From CBDFGN01 sp965247065 (GTDB lineage: Bacteria; Bacteroidota; Bacteroidia; Cytophagales; Cyclobacteriaceae): a DNA stretch of 64,000 nucleotides. A program made the translations under genes and the position numbers. Below are positions 9,475-18,455 of this stretch, one piece after another. The stretch's first letter is position 1. Every line of letters starts with the position of its first letter. The notes under the pieces are model-generated. The model ran no database searches and had not been told where the DNA came from. It saw nothing but the letters and a program-made list of their open reading frames with translations. Location of the stretch: positions 1,178,001 through 1,242,000 of the forward strand of contig CBDFGN010000006.1 in the NCBI GenBank assembly GCA_965247065.1. The letters are read 5' to 3'.

Positions 9475-9819
9475 GCAACCCAAGACATTGCAGTTCCCCA
9501 GCTGATTGGCCCGGGCAAATCGAGATCCCTCGTCTGCCATCCAATCCAGGTCATCGACCCGCACCCCGCACAAAGAGTATTAGACCGATTCTCGTTGCTG
9601 CCGCACCCCGAAGTGAAGATCCACACCCGGGGTGTTTTGGGTTGGATTAAAGGTTTGAGATCCTGCTTTTTGCAAATCTTTGAGTTCATTTTGTCGTTGA
9701 TACTTGGCTGTTAGTCGATTCAATCAGGCCTCACAGTTATTTAATTAGGCAAAATCTTTCTAGTGCAACGTCCATGACTTAATTTGTCCTGGGTTTCTGA
9801 TGGGTTCTTCGGTGATTAG
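9475..9819. other. Stretch between the YbaK remnant and the next gene, nothing recognised
   Basis: Several frames are open on both strands across about 9475-9690, so the segment may be part of another decayed gene. I could match none of the translations to a known family. No hairpin or repeat is visible. Confidence 0.4.
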
Positions 9820-11758
9820 ATGAGATCGATTTTATTCTTAAGTACCTTTCTATTGCTATTTTTTGGCGATTATGTACGTGGCCAGGTAATAGCAATATCG
9901 GGATCCGAAAGCACTTCAAAGACTTCCTATTCTGTTGGAGTAGGCCCAAATCGCTTGATAGTAGTTACCGTCAGTGACGAGGTGTCGAATAATGTAGGAG
10001 ATGTTACAAATATCACCTGGGGATCCCAAAACCTTACTGAACAGGTTGAAGAAGACGGCGCGGGAGGCGATAATGACTTCCGAGTTGAAGTTTGGACCCT
10101 TGATGAGGCTGGAATAGTTGCTGCCGAAATATGGGCACCAACACCTTCACCGTTACTTGGACTGGGGGGGAAGCCCCAATCAGGAATTGTTCTCGGTTGT
10201 GACTTTGGCCGGAGCGGATCAATCCAATCCTATATCTGCTACATCCACCGGTCAAGACAACGGGGGTGGGGGCACCACGAGTCAGGTGGGGGCTGCTTTG
10301 CCAGTGTCAGTGAATGATCTGTACTTTTACGGTGCTGCTAACCGAAGATCAGGCGGTCAATCCCACACAGAGTCCGCAGGATACACAGAGGTGAATGATC
10401 AGGAAAGTTCGTTTGGAATGGGGGAAGCGTATAAACAGATTACCGCCAGTGGCACGGAACAACCAACAGCCACATGGGTTCTGGCGGGATCCAGGGTTAT
10501 TGTCGGAATGGTAGTTCAATCTACCTGCACAGGAGTTGTCGGGGTAAGTACATCTGGTTCCTCAACAACCTCCAAGACCGCCTATACCGAGGGCTCGGGA
10601 AATAACCGCATCATAATGGTTACCATATCCGATGAAAATAACAACAATACGCCGACTGTGAGTGGCATCTCCTGGGGAGGAGAAAATTTAATATTCATAG
10701 ACGGTCGATCAGGGGGCACTGGGAGTAACGACACCCGGGTTGAGCTGTGGTATTTGCCAGAATCGCAAATCGTCACTGCCGGCGCGGGGCCTCACAATTT
10801 TACAGTTACCTGGAATACTGGACCAGTTGATGAGTTGTTTACGGCTATAACGTTGCAGGATGTTGATCAGACCAATCCGGTTAGTGATAGCGATGTGGGG
10901 GTTACATCCGGAGGTGGGAGCACTACTGCCACCCTGGATAATGCCGTATCAACCGATGTGGGAGACATGGTATTTTACGCCGCCGAAAGCAATTCAAATA
11001 GTGTAACCCACTCTGAACCTGGCAGCTATACTGAACTCAATGATTTTACTGGCAGCGGCCACAGTCACGCAGACGCCTATATCCAAGTTGCCTGTCCTGG
11101 TACGGAGCAATCAACTGCCACCTGGGATGCGTCAGTTAGAGAGCAGATCGTCGCTGGCGTAGTCAATTACTATGCTGATCCAGCCTTGCCAGTTGAGTTC
11201 CTGTCGTTTTCCGGACGGCCGGAGGGAGACTTAGTTCGCCTCCAATGGTCCACCGCTTGGGAACAGGACAATGCATTTTTTACAATTCACAGGAGTTCTG
11301 ATGGGTTTTCATTTGAAAGTATTGGTACTCTGAATGGGGCGGGGAATAGTTCAGTGGAAATGAATTATGAGTTCTTTGATGAACGCCCCTATCACGGGCT
11401 GGGCTATTACCGGATTAAGCAAACGGATTTTGATGGAGCATTTGACTACTCAAAGCTTGTCTCGGTTGTCACCGAAATATGTGGAGAATCAGAGGATATC
11501 CTTCTTTCTCCTAATCCGGTTGCTGGCCGGCGTCTTACCGTTAGCAAAAGGAATTGCTGGTCCGAGGTCCATTCCATTCCTATCATCGTTACTGATTTAA
11601 TGGGGCGAGTACTTTTTCACGATGAAATCCGCGCTAATTCCAACTTTGAATTCGAAATGCAATTAGGTAAACATGCGTTTTTGTCTTCAGGAGTTTATTT
11701 TCTAAAATTCCAGGTAGAAAACAGAAATTATACCAGAAGGTTTATTGTTGGCCATTGA
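9820..11758 (+). CDS. T9SS-exported repeat protein, disrupted by two single-base deletions
   Basis: The frame opens with a signal peptide (MRSILFLSTFLLLFF, cleavage near GQV) and ends in a T9SS type A sorting domain containing LLSPNPVAGRRLTVS and SSGVYFLKF. Between them lie two copies of a roughly 200-residue domain, each with SKTxY, NNRIIMVTISDE, TVTW and GTEQxTATW, and a fibronectin-like linker beginning LPVEFLSF. Continuity breaks twice: one A is missing in GAAAT at 10127-10129 and one G in the run at 10164-10170. Adding both bases restores ENMGTNTFTVTWTGGGSPNQ, which matches the second repeat, and gives a 646-residue protein. Both breaks are in homopolymers, so sequencing error is as likely as mutation. 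The function of the repeats is unknown. Confidence 0.8.
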
Positions 11759-11898
11759 TCCTCCACTATAACCAGGTTTCCACAGGGGAATTGTGGTCGT
11801 GCGGTTGGGCATTAATCATAATCCTACAAGCGCTTAATGCACCCGGGCTTGCGTGGATTGAGAATCCGCGGGGAACGGATAGGACCCTTTTTCAATGG

Positions 11899-13074
11899 TT
11901 AAAGAATGCCTTTCCGGTTGCGGATTTCTAGATGACCTACCAGATCCCGAAGGCTTTCTAGGTTATGGCCGGGAGCGAAAACGTCAATGTAAGGCAGGGA
12001 AACCTGCATGCCCCTAACGTCGGGTCGATAGTTTGGTGATCCAGCCAATGGGTTCAGCCAGATCACCTTAGCGGCTCTGCGATGAATCCTTTTCATAGAA
12101 TTCTCTAACAGGTCAATGTCTCCGGTGTCCCAACCATCGCTTAATACCAGAACCACCGTGCGATGATCCAACAACCGTAGCTCATATTGCTCCAAAAAAG
12201 AATTCAAGCTTTCCCCGATTTTGGTGCCACCAGACCAATGATCGATTGCCTCAGATAGGTTTTCCATCGCCTGGTCAAATTTGCAGTTGTGCAGCTCGCG
12301 GGTGACCCGCTGCAAAGTGGTGCTAAAAACAAATGTCTCAATCTTCTTGAATAAGGTCTGAAAGGCGTACAGGAACTGGATTAAAAAAATACTGTACAGA
12401 TCCATCGATTTACTGACATCGCACAAAATTATCAATTTTGGAGCATGAATCTTGGGCTGCCGATAAGATAGATCGAATATTTCCCCACCCCGCCGAAAAT
12501 TGTCCCTGATCGTTTTGCGAATGTCGAATTGCTTCCTTTTGCCTCTTCGATAGCGGCGTGAGCGCTGGTTGGCTAAGGACTTACCGATTACTTGGACTAC
12601 TTTGGTAATTTCGAAAAGCTCACGATCATTGAAACTGCCAAAATCCTTCTTGGTCAAAACTTCCAGAGGGCTGTAAGTGGCCATTTCCGTTTCTTCCTCG
12701 CTTGTAGTTCCATGCAGCCAGCTTTTTATTGCTTGTATCGACGGAGGGCTCTTTTTAGCCCTACTGGTCTTGGGTTTGATTTCTGGGTCTCCGGGCTTTA
12801 TTTTGCTGTCCACCGCTTTTTCCAGATACGTCCAATACTCTGGGTATAACTGATCAAATTTCTGTTGGTGGCGCAGATTTCTGGTAAGCACCGATCGCAA
12901 GATCAATCTGAAACGTTCGGAAGTGGCCAACGACACCTGACTCAGGGCACGGAGGCTGTCCGCCTGCTCCCTGGGCCCTATGGGTAGTCCACCTTCTTGT
13001 CGCAAATATCGGCAGAATGCAACGACGTTGGCGCTCAACTCCGTTTTTCTTTGGATTAATTCAGGTGAGGCCAT
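11899..13074 (-). CDS. VWA-domain protein, CoxE-like
   Basis: A 391-residue protein with a basic N-terminal region and a C-terminal von Willebrand A domain. The MIDAS metal site is complete: DVSKS (DxSxS), then GGTKIGES, then LSDGWDTGD. This is the CoxE family, encoded beside a MoxR-like ATPase in CO dehydrogenase clusters and thought to help insert sulfur and copper or otherwise mature the molybdenum site. It lies 14 bases downstream of the ATPase gene on the same strand. The pairing of a VWA protein with a MoxR-like ATPase also occurs outside cox clusters, so the tie to the cox genes rests on proximity and strand. Confidence 0.85.
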   Translation of the reverse strand: MASPELIQRKTELSANVVAFCRYLRQEGGLPIGPREQADSLRALSQVSLATSERFRLILRSVLTRNLRHQQKFDQLYPEYWTYLEKAVDSKIKPGDPEIKPKTSRAKKSPPSIQAIKSWLHGTTSEEETEMATYSPLEVLTKKDFGSFNDRELFEITKVVQVIGKSLANQRSRRYRRGKRKQFDIRKTIRDNFRRGGEIFDLSYRQPKIHAPKLIILCDVSKSMDLYSIFLIQFLYAFQTLFKKIETFVFSTTLQRVTRELHNCKFDQAMENLSEAIDHWSGGTKIGESLNSFLEQYELRLLDHRTVVLVLSDGWDTGDIDLLENSMKRIHRRAAKVIWLNPLAGSPNYRPDVRGMQVSLPYIDVFAPGHNLESLRDLVGHLEIRNRKGIL

Positions 13075-13088
13075 GGGATGATATCTTG

Positions 13089-13982
13089 CTAGGCTATTTT
13101 CTGAACCACCCCCACTTTCTCAAATAATTCTGATAATGAATCTTGCACGTGGCGAATATCCTGCCAGTCCTTGAGGATAATGCCCAGGGTCTCCTTCACG
13201 ATCTTGGAGTCCAGGTGGGTGAGGTGAAGAGAAGCCAAAGCCGTGGCCCAGTCAATGGTCTCAGCTACTCCGGGCACTTTTTCCAATTTCATTTTTCTTG
13301 CTTCCTGCATAAAACTGCAAATCTGATTGGCCAGTTCGGAGTCGACACCGGGCACCTTTTTCTTAACAATGGCTAATTCCTTTTCGAAGCCGGGATAGTC
13401 AATCCAAATGTACAGGCACCGTCGACGGAGGGCTTCGGATAATTCCCTAACCCGGTTGCTGGTGACCACCACATGGGGAATCTGATTGGCTTTGATGGTA
13501 CCGATTTCCGGGATCGAAATTTGCCAATCCGACAGGACTTCCAGGAGGAAGCTTTCAAATTCCTCATCGGATCTGTCCACTTCGTCAATTAGCAAAACCG
13601 GCGATTTCACATGAGTGATTGCCTTCAAAAGAGGACGTTTCATTAGAAAGCTGTCACTGAAGATCTCAGTTTCCTTTTGCTCAACGGATTTCTCGCTACC
13701 TTCTTCCAGTTTCAGGTGCAGTAGTTGCCGTTGATAGTTCCATTCGTATAAGGCATGCGAAGAATCGAGTCCTTCATAACACTGGAGTCGGATCAGGTCC
13801 GTTTTGAGCGCCTGGGCCATGACTTTGGCGATTTCTGTTTTTCCAACGCCGGTCGGCCCCTCAACGAGCAGTGGTTTATCCAACCGCATAGCAAGAAAGA
13901 TGGACATCACAATGCTGTCATCGGTGATGTAACCCTGCTTTGTTAGCTTGTTAGTGATATCCTCCAACTCAAAGTTTTTCAT
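13089..13982 (-). CDS. MoxR-family AAA+ ATPase, CoxD-like
   Basis: A 297-residue AAA+ protein with Walker A GPTGVGKTE (42-50), Walker B PVLLIDEVDRSDEEF, and VVTSNRVRELSEALRRRCL carrying sensor 1 and the arginine finger. This family works as a chaperone with a VWA partner, here the gene directly downstream. In aerobic CO dehydrogenase clusters the equivalent, CoxD, is needed to mature the active site. The segment at residues 95-115 between Walker A and B is charged and longer than in minimal MoxR proteins. Confidence 0.87.
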   Translation of the reverse strand: MKNFELEDITNKLTKQGYITDDSIVMSIFLAMRLDKPLLVEGPTGVGKTEIAKVMAQALKTDLIRLQCYEGLDSSHALYEWNYQRQLLHLKLEEGSEKSVEQKETEIFSDSFLMKRPLLKAITHVKSPVLLIDEVDRSDEEFESFLLEVLSDWQISIPEIGTIKANQIPHVVVTSNRVRELSEALRRRCLYIWIDYPGFEKELAIVKKKVPGVDSELANQICSFMQEARKMKLEKVPGVAETIDWATALASLHLTHLDSKIVKETLGIILKDWQDIRHVQDSLSELFEKVGVVQKIA

Positions 13983-14116
13983 TGGCCGATTTCGATAAAG
14001 TGTCTATCCAGTGTCCAAGTTACATTAAGAATGGCCTGCTGCAAAGATTTTCGCCCGGCCGGGGTAACATTGTTACGGGCAATGCAATTAACAATAAAAG
14101 ATGTTGAATCGTTTGT

Positions 14117-14124
14117 TATCTTTG
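14117..14124 (+). promoter_or_regulatory. Bacteroidota -7 box TATCTTTG five bases before an ATG
   Basis: TATCTTTG matches TAnnTTTG exactly and is separated from the ATG at 14130 by TAGAA. Transcription normally begins about six bases after this box, so the message would start at or next to the ATG and lack a leader. No upstream TTTG is visible at the standard spacing. Confidence 0.45.
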
Positions 14125-14129
14125 TAGAA

Positions 14130-14468
14130 ATGAAGAATGAGGGTCGCATAGTAGAATTGTTGGCGGAAAGCTTGAAACGCCAAGACCGACATGCCGGGAT
14201 TCTCGATAGACAGACGAAGATCCTCAATGGACAGACTAAGATTCTCAATGGACACACTGAGATTCTCACCCAGCACACCGATATTCTCACCCAGCACACC
14301 GATATTCTCACGCAACACACCGATCTTTTGAATCAGAATACAAATGTTGTTCAGCGCCTGGTCCGATCAGTTGAAGGTCTGGCTCAAACATTTGGTCCAA
14401 AGTTCGCCCAGATCCAGGACCACGAGACGCGAATTACCCGTCTTGAGAACAGATTTCTAAAAGAATAA
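14130..14468 (+). CDS. Small coiled-coil protein with 7-residue tandem repeats
   Basis: A 112-residue protein from the ATG at 14130. The frame is open further upstream, but the -7 box sits just before this ATG and the upstream residues look unlike coding sequence. Residues 25-68 are heptads of the form ILNGQTK and ILTQHTD, encoded by near-identical 21-base units. Flanking helices (RIVELLAESLKRQD and ITRLENRFLKE) would extend the coiled coil. There is no signal peptide or membrane segment. It lies on the opposite strand between coxM and the coxD-like gene, and whether it serves that cluster is unknown. Similar short heptad proteins occur widely with no assigned role. Confidence 0.65.
   Translation: MKNEGRIVELLAESLKRQDRHAGILDRQTKILNGQTKILNGHTEILTQHTDILTQHTDILTQHTDLLNQNTNVVQRLVRSVEGLAQTFGPKFAQIQDHETRITRLENRFLKE
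14206..14332 (+). repeat. 21-bp tandem repeat (about six units) encoding heptads
   Basis: Successive 21-base units share the pattern ACAGACTAAGATTCTCAATGG or ACACCGATATTCTCACCCAG. The 3' three are nearly identical and the 5' ones more diverged. The period equals seven codons, so copy-number change would keep the frame and lengthen the coiled coil. Confidence 0.8.
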
Positions 14469-14503
14469 GAAGCCCAACGATTTGGCCGGCTGTTAAATTT
14501 TGA

Positions 14504-15358
14504 TCAGCTTACCGCAGCAGATAGTGCTCTTTGGGCATAAACCTTGGCCAGATGTCGCCGATATTCCTGGGTGGCAAACTGGTCGGTGAGCATGTCCTGG
14601 CCGTCGGCTGCAACCTGGGCGGCTGCCGCGAGATTTTCTTCATCTGCGGACTTTCCAGTTAGGGCTTCTTCTACGCCGGCGTCTCTGAAGGCGCGCTGTG
14701 ATACCCCCGTAAAGGCCACTCTGACTTTTTCGCACACTCCATTGCTTTGACCGACGATCGCAGCACACCCCACCAGGGCATATCGGGAGGCGGGCTGCAA
14801 GAATTTCAGATAAGCCGATCCGGATCCATCACTGGGAACCGGGAATCGCACCTCGGTAATCATATCGCCTTCGGAAAGGGCCGTTGAAAACAGCCCGGTA
14901 AAAAAGTCCGACGCAGGAATAGTTCGATCTCCGGAACCTCCTTTGACCACTATTTCGGCCTCTCCGGCCAACAGAGATGCCGGATAATCGGCTGCAGGAT
15001 CGGCATGGCCAATGCTTCCTCCAAGAGTACCCATATTACGAACCTGGACATCCCCAATTTGGCCTGCCGCTTGAGCCAGAAAGGGCAATTTAGATCCGAC
15101 CGCGTCCGAGGAGGCGATTTGATAGTGAGTTGTGCCCGCCCCAATAGATATGGAATCCCCGTTGTCAGAAATGAAATTGAGCTCTTCAATTTTCGAAATA
15201 TCAATAAGGGCTGAAGGACTGCTTAGCCTAAGCTTCATAGTGGGTATAAGGCTATGGCCCCCAGCTAGCAGCTTGGCATCCGGGCCATGCTGACTAAGAA
15301 GACTTAGAGCTTCGTCTACTGAATTGGCCCTTATATAATCGAATTTAGATGGAATCAT
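14504..15358 (-). CDS. coxM: Molybdenum hydroxylase FAD-binding subunit (CoxM/CutM-like)
   Basis: A 284-residue medium subunit of the xanthine oxidase/CO dehydrogenase family. The FAD-binding signatures LLAGGHSLIPTMKLRL (about 31-46) and GTLGGSIGHADPAADYP (about 111-127) are intact. It would pass electrons from the Fe-S subunit to an acceptor through FAD. It is the third gene of the coxS-coxL-coxM series, 33 bases after coxL. The length is usual for the family. Assignment to CO oxidation rather than another hydroxylation depends on the large subunit. Confidence 0.9.
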   Translation of the reverse strand: MIPSKFDYIRANSVDEALSLLSQHGPDAKLLAGGHSLIPTMKLRLSSPSALIDISKIEELNFISDNGDSISIGAGTTHYQIASSDAVGSKLPFLAQAAGQIGDVQVRNMGTLGGSIGHADPAADYPASLLAGEAEIVVKGGSGDRTIPASDFFTGLFSTALSEGDMITEVRFPVPSDGSGSAYLKFLQPASRYALVGCAAIVGQSNGVCEKVRVAFTGVSQRAFRDAGVEEALTGKSADEENLAAAAQVAADGQDMLTDQFATQEYRRHLAKVYAQRALSAAVS

Positions 15359-15368
15359 GATTTCTAAG

Positions 15369-15412
15369 ATTAAGATTTGGTGCCATTTTGATTAAGATTT
15401 GGTGCCATTTTG
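15369..15412. repeat. Perfect 22-bp direct tandem duplication across the coxL stop codon
   Basis: Bases 15369-15390 and 15391-15412 are identical. The second copy encodes the last residues of CoxL (NGTKS and stop, read on the minus strand). The first lies in the coxL-coxM gap and repeats that reading after the stop. A recent slippage duplication is the simplest explanation. Confidence 0.9.
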
Positions 15413-17767
15413 CATTGCCAGCCATACCCGGTTAGGAGTAAGGGGCATTTCCAGATCCTTTACGCCATAAGGAGAAAGCGCGTCAATCACAGCGTTCACC
15501 ACAGCCGGTGTGGAACCTATGGTCCCCGCCTCGCCGGCGCCCTTTACTCCCAGCGGATTGTGTGGGCACGGGGTAACGGTTCTGGCGGTTTCAATATTGG
15601 GCAGGTCATCCGCCCTGGGCATAGTGTAGTCCAGGTACGAGCCATTGGTAAGCTGCCCTGAATCATCATATACCGCTCCCTCGAATAGGGCTTGTCCGAT
15701 TCCCTGAACAATGCCCCCATGTATCTGACCATCCACTATCATTGGATTGATCACATTGCCCACATCATCGCAGGCGATGAATCGCTTTAGAGTAACTTTA
15801 CCGGTATCTTTGTCAACTTCCACTACAGCGATATGTGCCCCAAAAGGAAAGGTGAAATTCGCAGGATCGTAGAAGCTGGTGAAATCCAATCCAGGCTCAA
15901 GTCCCTCTGGGTAATTGTGCGGCACATACGCCGTCAACGCAACATCACCGAAGGCAATTGATTTGTCGGAACCCTTTACACCCCAGGCCCCATTGGCAAA
16001 TTCGAGGTCTTCCTCTGCGGCCTCCAAGACATGAGCTGCGATTTTGGTTCCTTTCTCAATCACCTTATCCAGACTCTTGATGATCGCTGTGCCACCCACC
16101 GCCAGGCTTCTGGAACCGTAAGTCCCCATACCAAAGGCTACTTTATCGGTGTCGCCATGATTGATATCAATATCCTCAACTGCAATTCCCAACCGGTCAG
16201 CGACCAACTGAGAAAATGTGGTTTCATGCCCCTGTCCGTGGGAATGGGAACCAACAAAAACGGTCACCTTTCCAGTGGGTTGGACCCGAACTCCCGCAGA
16301 TTCAAACAACCCGGCTCTGGCACCCAGCGCTCCGACAACTGCCGATGGAGCTATTCCACATGCTTCAATATAGGTCGAAAAACCGATGCCCATCAAATTG
16401 CCCTGAGCTCGTGCCTCTTCGCGTTCTTTCTTCAAATTTTCGTAGTCAGCCATTTCCAGTGCCTTTTTCAACACGCCTTCGTAGTTGCCACTATCATACT
16501 GAAGCGCTACCTGAGTTTGATATCCCGGCTCATTAGTCCCGTCAAAAGGGGGTATAAAATTCTTGAACCGAAGATCCGTTGGGTCCATTGCCATTTCATT
16601 GGCAGCTGTATCTACCAATCTTTCCAACAGGTAGGTTGCTTCTGGTCTCCCCGCTCCTCGGTAGGCGTCCACCGGAGCGGTGTTGGTGAACACCGATGTA
16701 AGGTCTATATGTATGGCAGGGGTCGTATACAAGCCTTGCAGCAAAGTGCCATGCAAATAAGTGGGAACGCAACTCGAGAACGTAGACAAGTAGGCTCCCA
16801 TGTTGGCTACGGTTTTGATTCGGAGACCTTTAATTTTTCCATTTTCATCAAATCCCAGCTCCGCCTTGGTGATATGATCCCTGCCTTGAGTATCGCTGAC
16901 GAAACTCTCACTTCGTTCTGCGGTCCATTTGATGGGTCGGTGGATTTGCTTTGCCGCCCAAACCAATAGTGCTTCTTCAATGTAGTGAGGAATTTTGCTC
17001 CCAAAGCCTCCCCCTACGTCCGGAGATACAACCCGAACTTTATGCTCCGGTAAATCCAGAACAAAAGCAGTCATCAACAACCTTATTACGTGGGGATTTT
17101 GAGAAGAGGTATAGAGCGTATACTGATCATTGGCTTCTTCATAATTGCCAATAGCCGAGCGCGGTTCAATCGCATTGGCGACTAGCCTTTGATTTTTGAA
17201 TTCAAGGGTAGTTATATGGGCAGAGTTGGCGATTGCCGCATCAGCGGCTGCCTTGTCTCCCAATTCCCAGTCGTATGCAGTGTTATTAGGGACGTCATCG
17301 TGCAATTGAGGGGATCCATCCTCCAAAGCTTTATCTCCGGCGACCACCGCCGGCAGCTCTTCATAATCCACCTTGACAAGCTCCGCAGCATCCTTAGCCG
17401 TAGAACGGTCTTCCGCTATTACCAGTGCCACTGCATCTCCCGTATAGCGCACCTTTCCGATCGCCAGCAGGGGATGGGGAGGCTCTTTCATGGCATCTCC
17501 ATTTTTGAAATTCACCTGCCAGCCGCAGGGAACACCGCCTACGCCTGACGCTTCTATTTCCTTCCCGGTGAATACGGCCACTACACCTGGATGACTTTCC
17601 GCCTGGGAAGCGTCGACGCTCTTTATGTTAGCATGGGCATACGGGCTCCGCATGATGTACCCGTAGGTCATGTTGGGCAGAACAATATCGTCCGTAAAGC
17701 AACCTTTACCAGTAAGAAAACGTTTGTCCTCTACTCTTTTTATAGATTGACCAATTACTGCGCTCAT
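15392..17767 (-). CDS. coxL: Molybdenum hydroxylase large subunit, form II CO dehydrogenase type
   Basis: A 791-residue molybdopterin-cytosine-dinucleotide subunit. The substrate-loop motif reads AYRGAGR (about residues 367-373), which defines the form II group; form I CO dehydrogenases have AYxCSFR with the catalytic cysteine. The conserved base glutamate is present in GVKGAGEAGT near residue 744, and GGGFGSK and GSHSHGQGHETT match Mo-cofactor binding segments. Form II enzymes oxidise CO poorly or not at all in most tested cases, so the natural substrate is open. It lies between coxS (7 bases) and coxM, with cofactor-maturation genes further along the strand and a mod operon about 11 kb away. 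Confidence 0.9.
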   Translation of the reverse strand: MSAVIGQSIKRVEDKRFLTGKGCFTDDIVLPNMTYGYIMRSPYAHANIKSVDASQAESHPGVVAVFTGKEIEASGVGGVPCGWQVNFKNGDAMKEPPHPLLAIGKVRYTGDAVALVIAEDRSTAKDAAELVKVDYEELPAVVAGDKALEDGSPQLHDDVPNNTAYDWELGDKAAADAAIANSAHITTLEFKNQRLVANAIEPRSAIGNYEEANDQYTLYTSSQNPHVIRLLMTAFVLDLPEHKVRVVSPDVGGGFGSKIPHYIEEALLVWAAKQIHRPIKWTAERSESFVSDTQGRDHITKAELGFDENGKIKGLRIKTVANMGAYLSTFSSCVPTYLHGTLLQGLYTTPAIHIDLTSVFTNTAPVDAYRGAGRPEATYLLERLVDTAANEMAMDPTDLRFKNFIPPFDGTNEPGYQTQVALQYDSGNYEGVLKKALEMADYENLKKEREEARAQGNLMGIGFSTYIEACGIAPSAVVGALGARAGLFESAGVRVQPTGKVTVFVGSHSHGQGHETTFSQLVADRLGIAVEDIDINHGDTDKVAFGMGTYGSRSLAVGGTAIIKSLDKVIEKGTKIAAHVLEAAEEDLEFANGAWGVKGSDKSIAFGDVALTAYVPHNYPEGLEPGLDFTSFYDPANFTFPFGAHIAVVEVDKDTGKVTLKRFIACDDVGNVINPMIVDGQIHGGIVQGIGQALFEGAVYDDSGQLTNGSYLDYTMPRADDLPNIETARTVTPCPHNPLGVKGAGEAGTIGSTPAVVNAVIDALSPYGVKDLEMPLTPNRVWLAMQNGTKS

Positions 17768-17774
17768 TTTTTGC

Positions 17775-18242
17775 TTAGTTAGATTTGGCAGCAGCGTATT
17801 TAACTGCTTTAACTATATTATGATAACCTGTACATCGACAGAAATTGCCATCCAGGGAATGGCGGATCTCCTCTTCAGAGGGACTAGGGTTTCGCTCCAG
17901 TAGCTGGACCGAGTTCATAATCACACCCGGGGTGCAAAATCCACACTGCAGGCCATGCTCTTCCCGGAACCCTTCTTGAAGAGGATGGAATTGTCCGTTC
18001 TGAGCAAGCCCCTCAATAGTGGTAATCTCCGCCCCGTCGACCTGAGCTGCTAGCATTGTACAGGATTTTATGGCCTTACCATCGACCAAAACGGTGCAAG
18101 ATCCGCAGCTGCTGGTGTCGCAGCCAATGTGAGTTCCGGTCAAGCGAAGTACATCTCGTAGATAGAAGACTAGCAAAGTCCTCGAATCCACCGAATCGCT
18201 ATGGCCTTTGCCATTTACCGTAACGTTGATTGGATTTTCCAT
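17775..18242 (-). CDS. coxS: Molybdenum hydroxylase [2Fe-2S] subunit (CoxS-like)
   Basis: A 155-residue small subunit with both clusters: the plant-type ferredoxin site in HIGCDTSSCGSCTVLVDG with a fourth Cys in IKSC, and the second site in CGFCTPG and FCRCTGYHNI. It relays electrons from the molybdenum centre to FAD. It is the first gene of the set. The stretch LLVFYLRD replaces the commoner LLVDFLR, a change outside the cluster ligands. No clear -7 box is seen upstream in the 210-base gap. Confidence 0.92.
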   Translation of the reverse strand: MENPINVTVNGKGHSDSVDSRTLLVFYLRDVLRLTGTHIGCDTSSCGSCTVLVDGKAIKSCTMLAAQVDGAEITTIEGLAQNGQFHPLQEGFREEHGLQCGFCTPGVIMNSVQLLERNPSPSEEEIRHSLDGNFCRCTGYHNIVKAVKYAAAKSN

Positions 18243-18455
18243 GGAAGATATATTTAGAGTTATATAACCTGATTTAGAAGAGTATATAGTTTACAATTTA
18301 GCTGAATCGGCCTACAAACCAGCTTGGTTAACCGGCCCCCAGAAAGGAGCCTGGTGGCTATCCGAAGTTGCAGTTGGGTTCAGTTGCTGAATATTACAAA
18401 GTAGCATTCAATTTCTATTTTAGCAATCTCCCGGTGAGTTATTTTAAGGCAAATT

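Noticed and set aside
9305..9689. Minus-strand open frames of about 78 residues
   Set aside because: The translations match nothing I know and partly overlap the YbaK remnant; kept only as an unassigned stretch.
14206..14332. CRISPR-like repeats
   Set aside because: The 21-base units are contiguous without spacers and encode heptads in one long frame.
16031..16969. 312-residue open frame on the plus strand
   Set aside because: It lies antisense to coxL, has no recognisable motif, and the coxL frame is fully conserved here.
11899..18242. Confident claim of aerobic CO oxidation
   Set aside because: CoxL lacks the form I cysteine motif, so CO as the substrate cannot be asserted.
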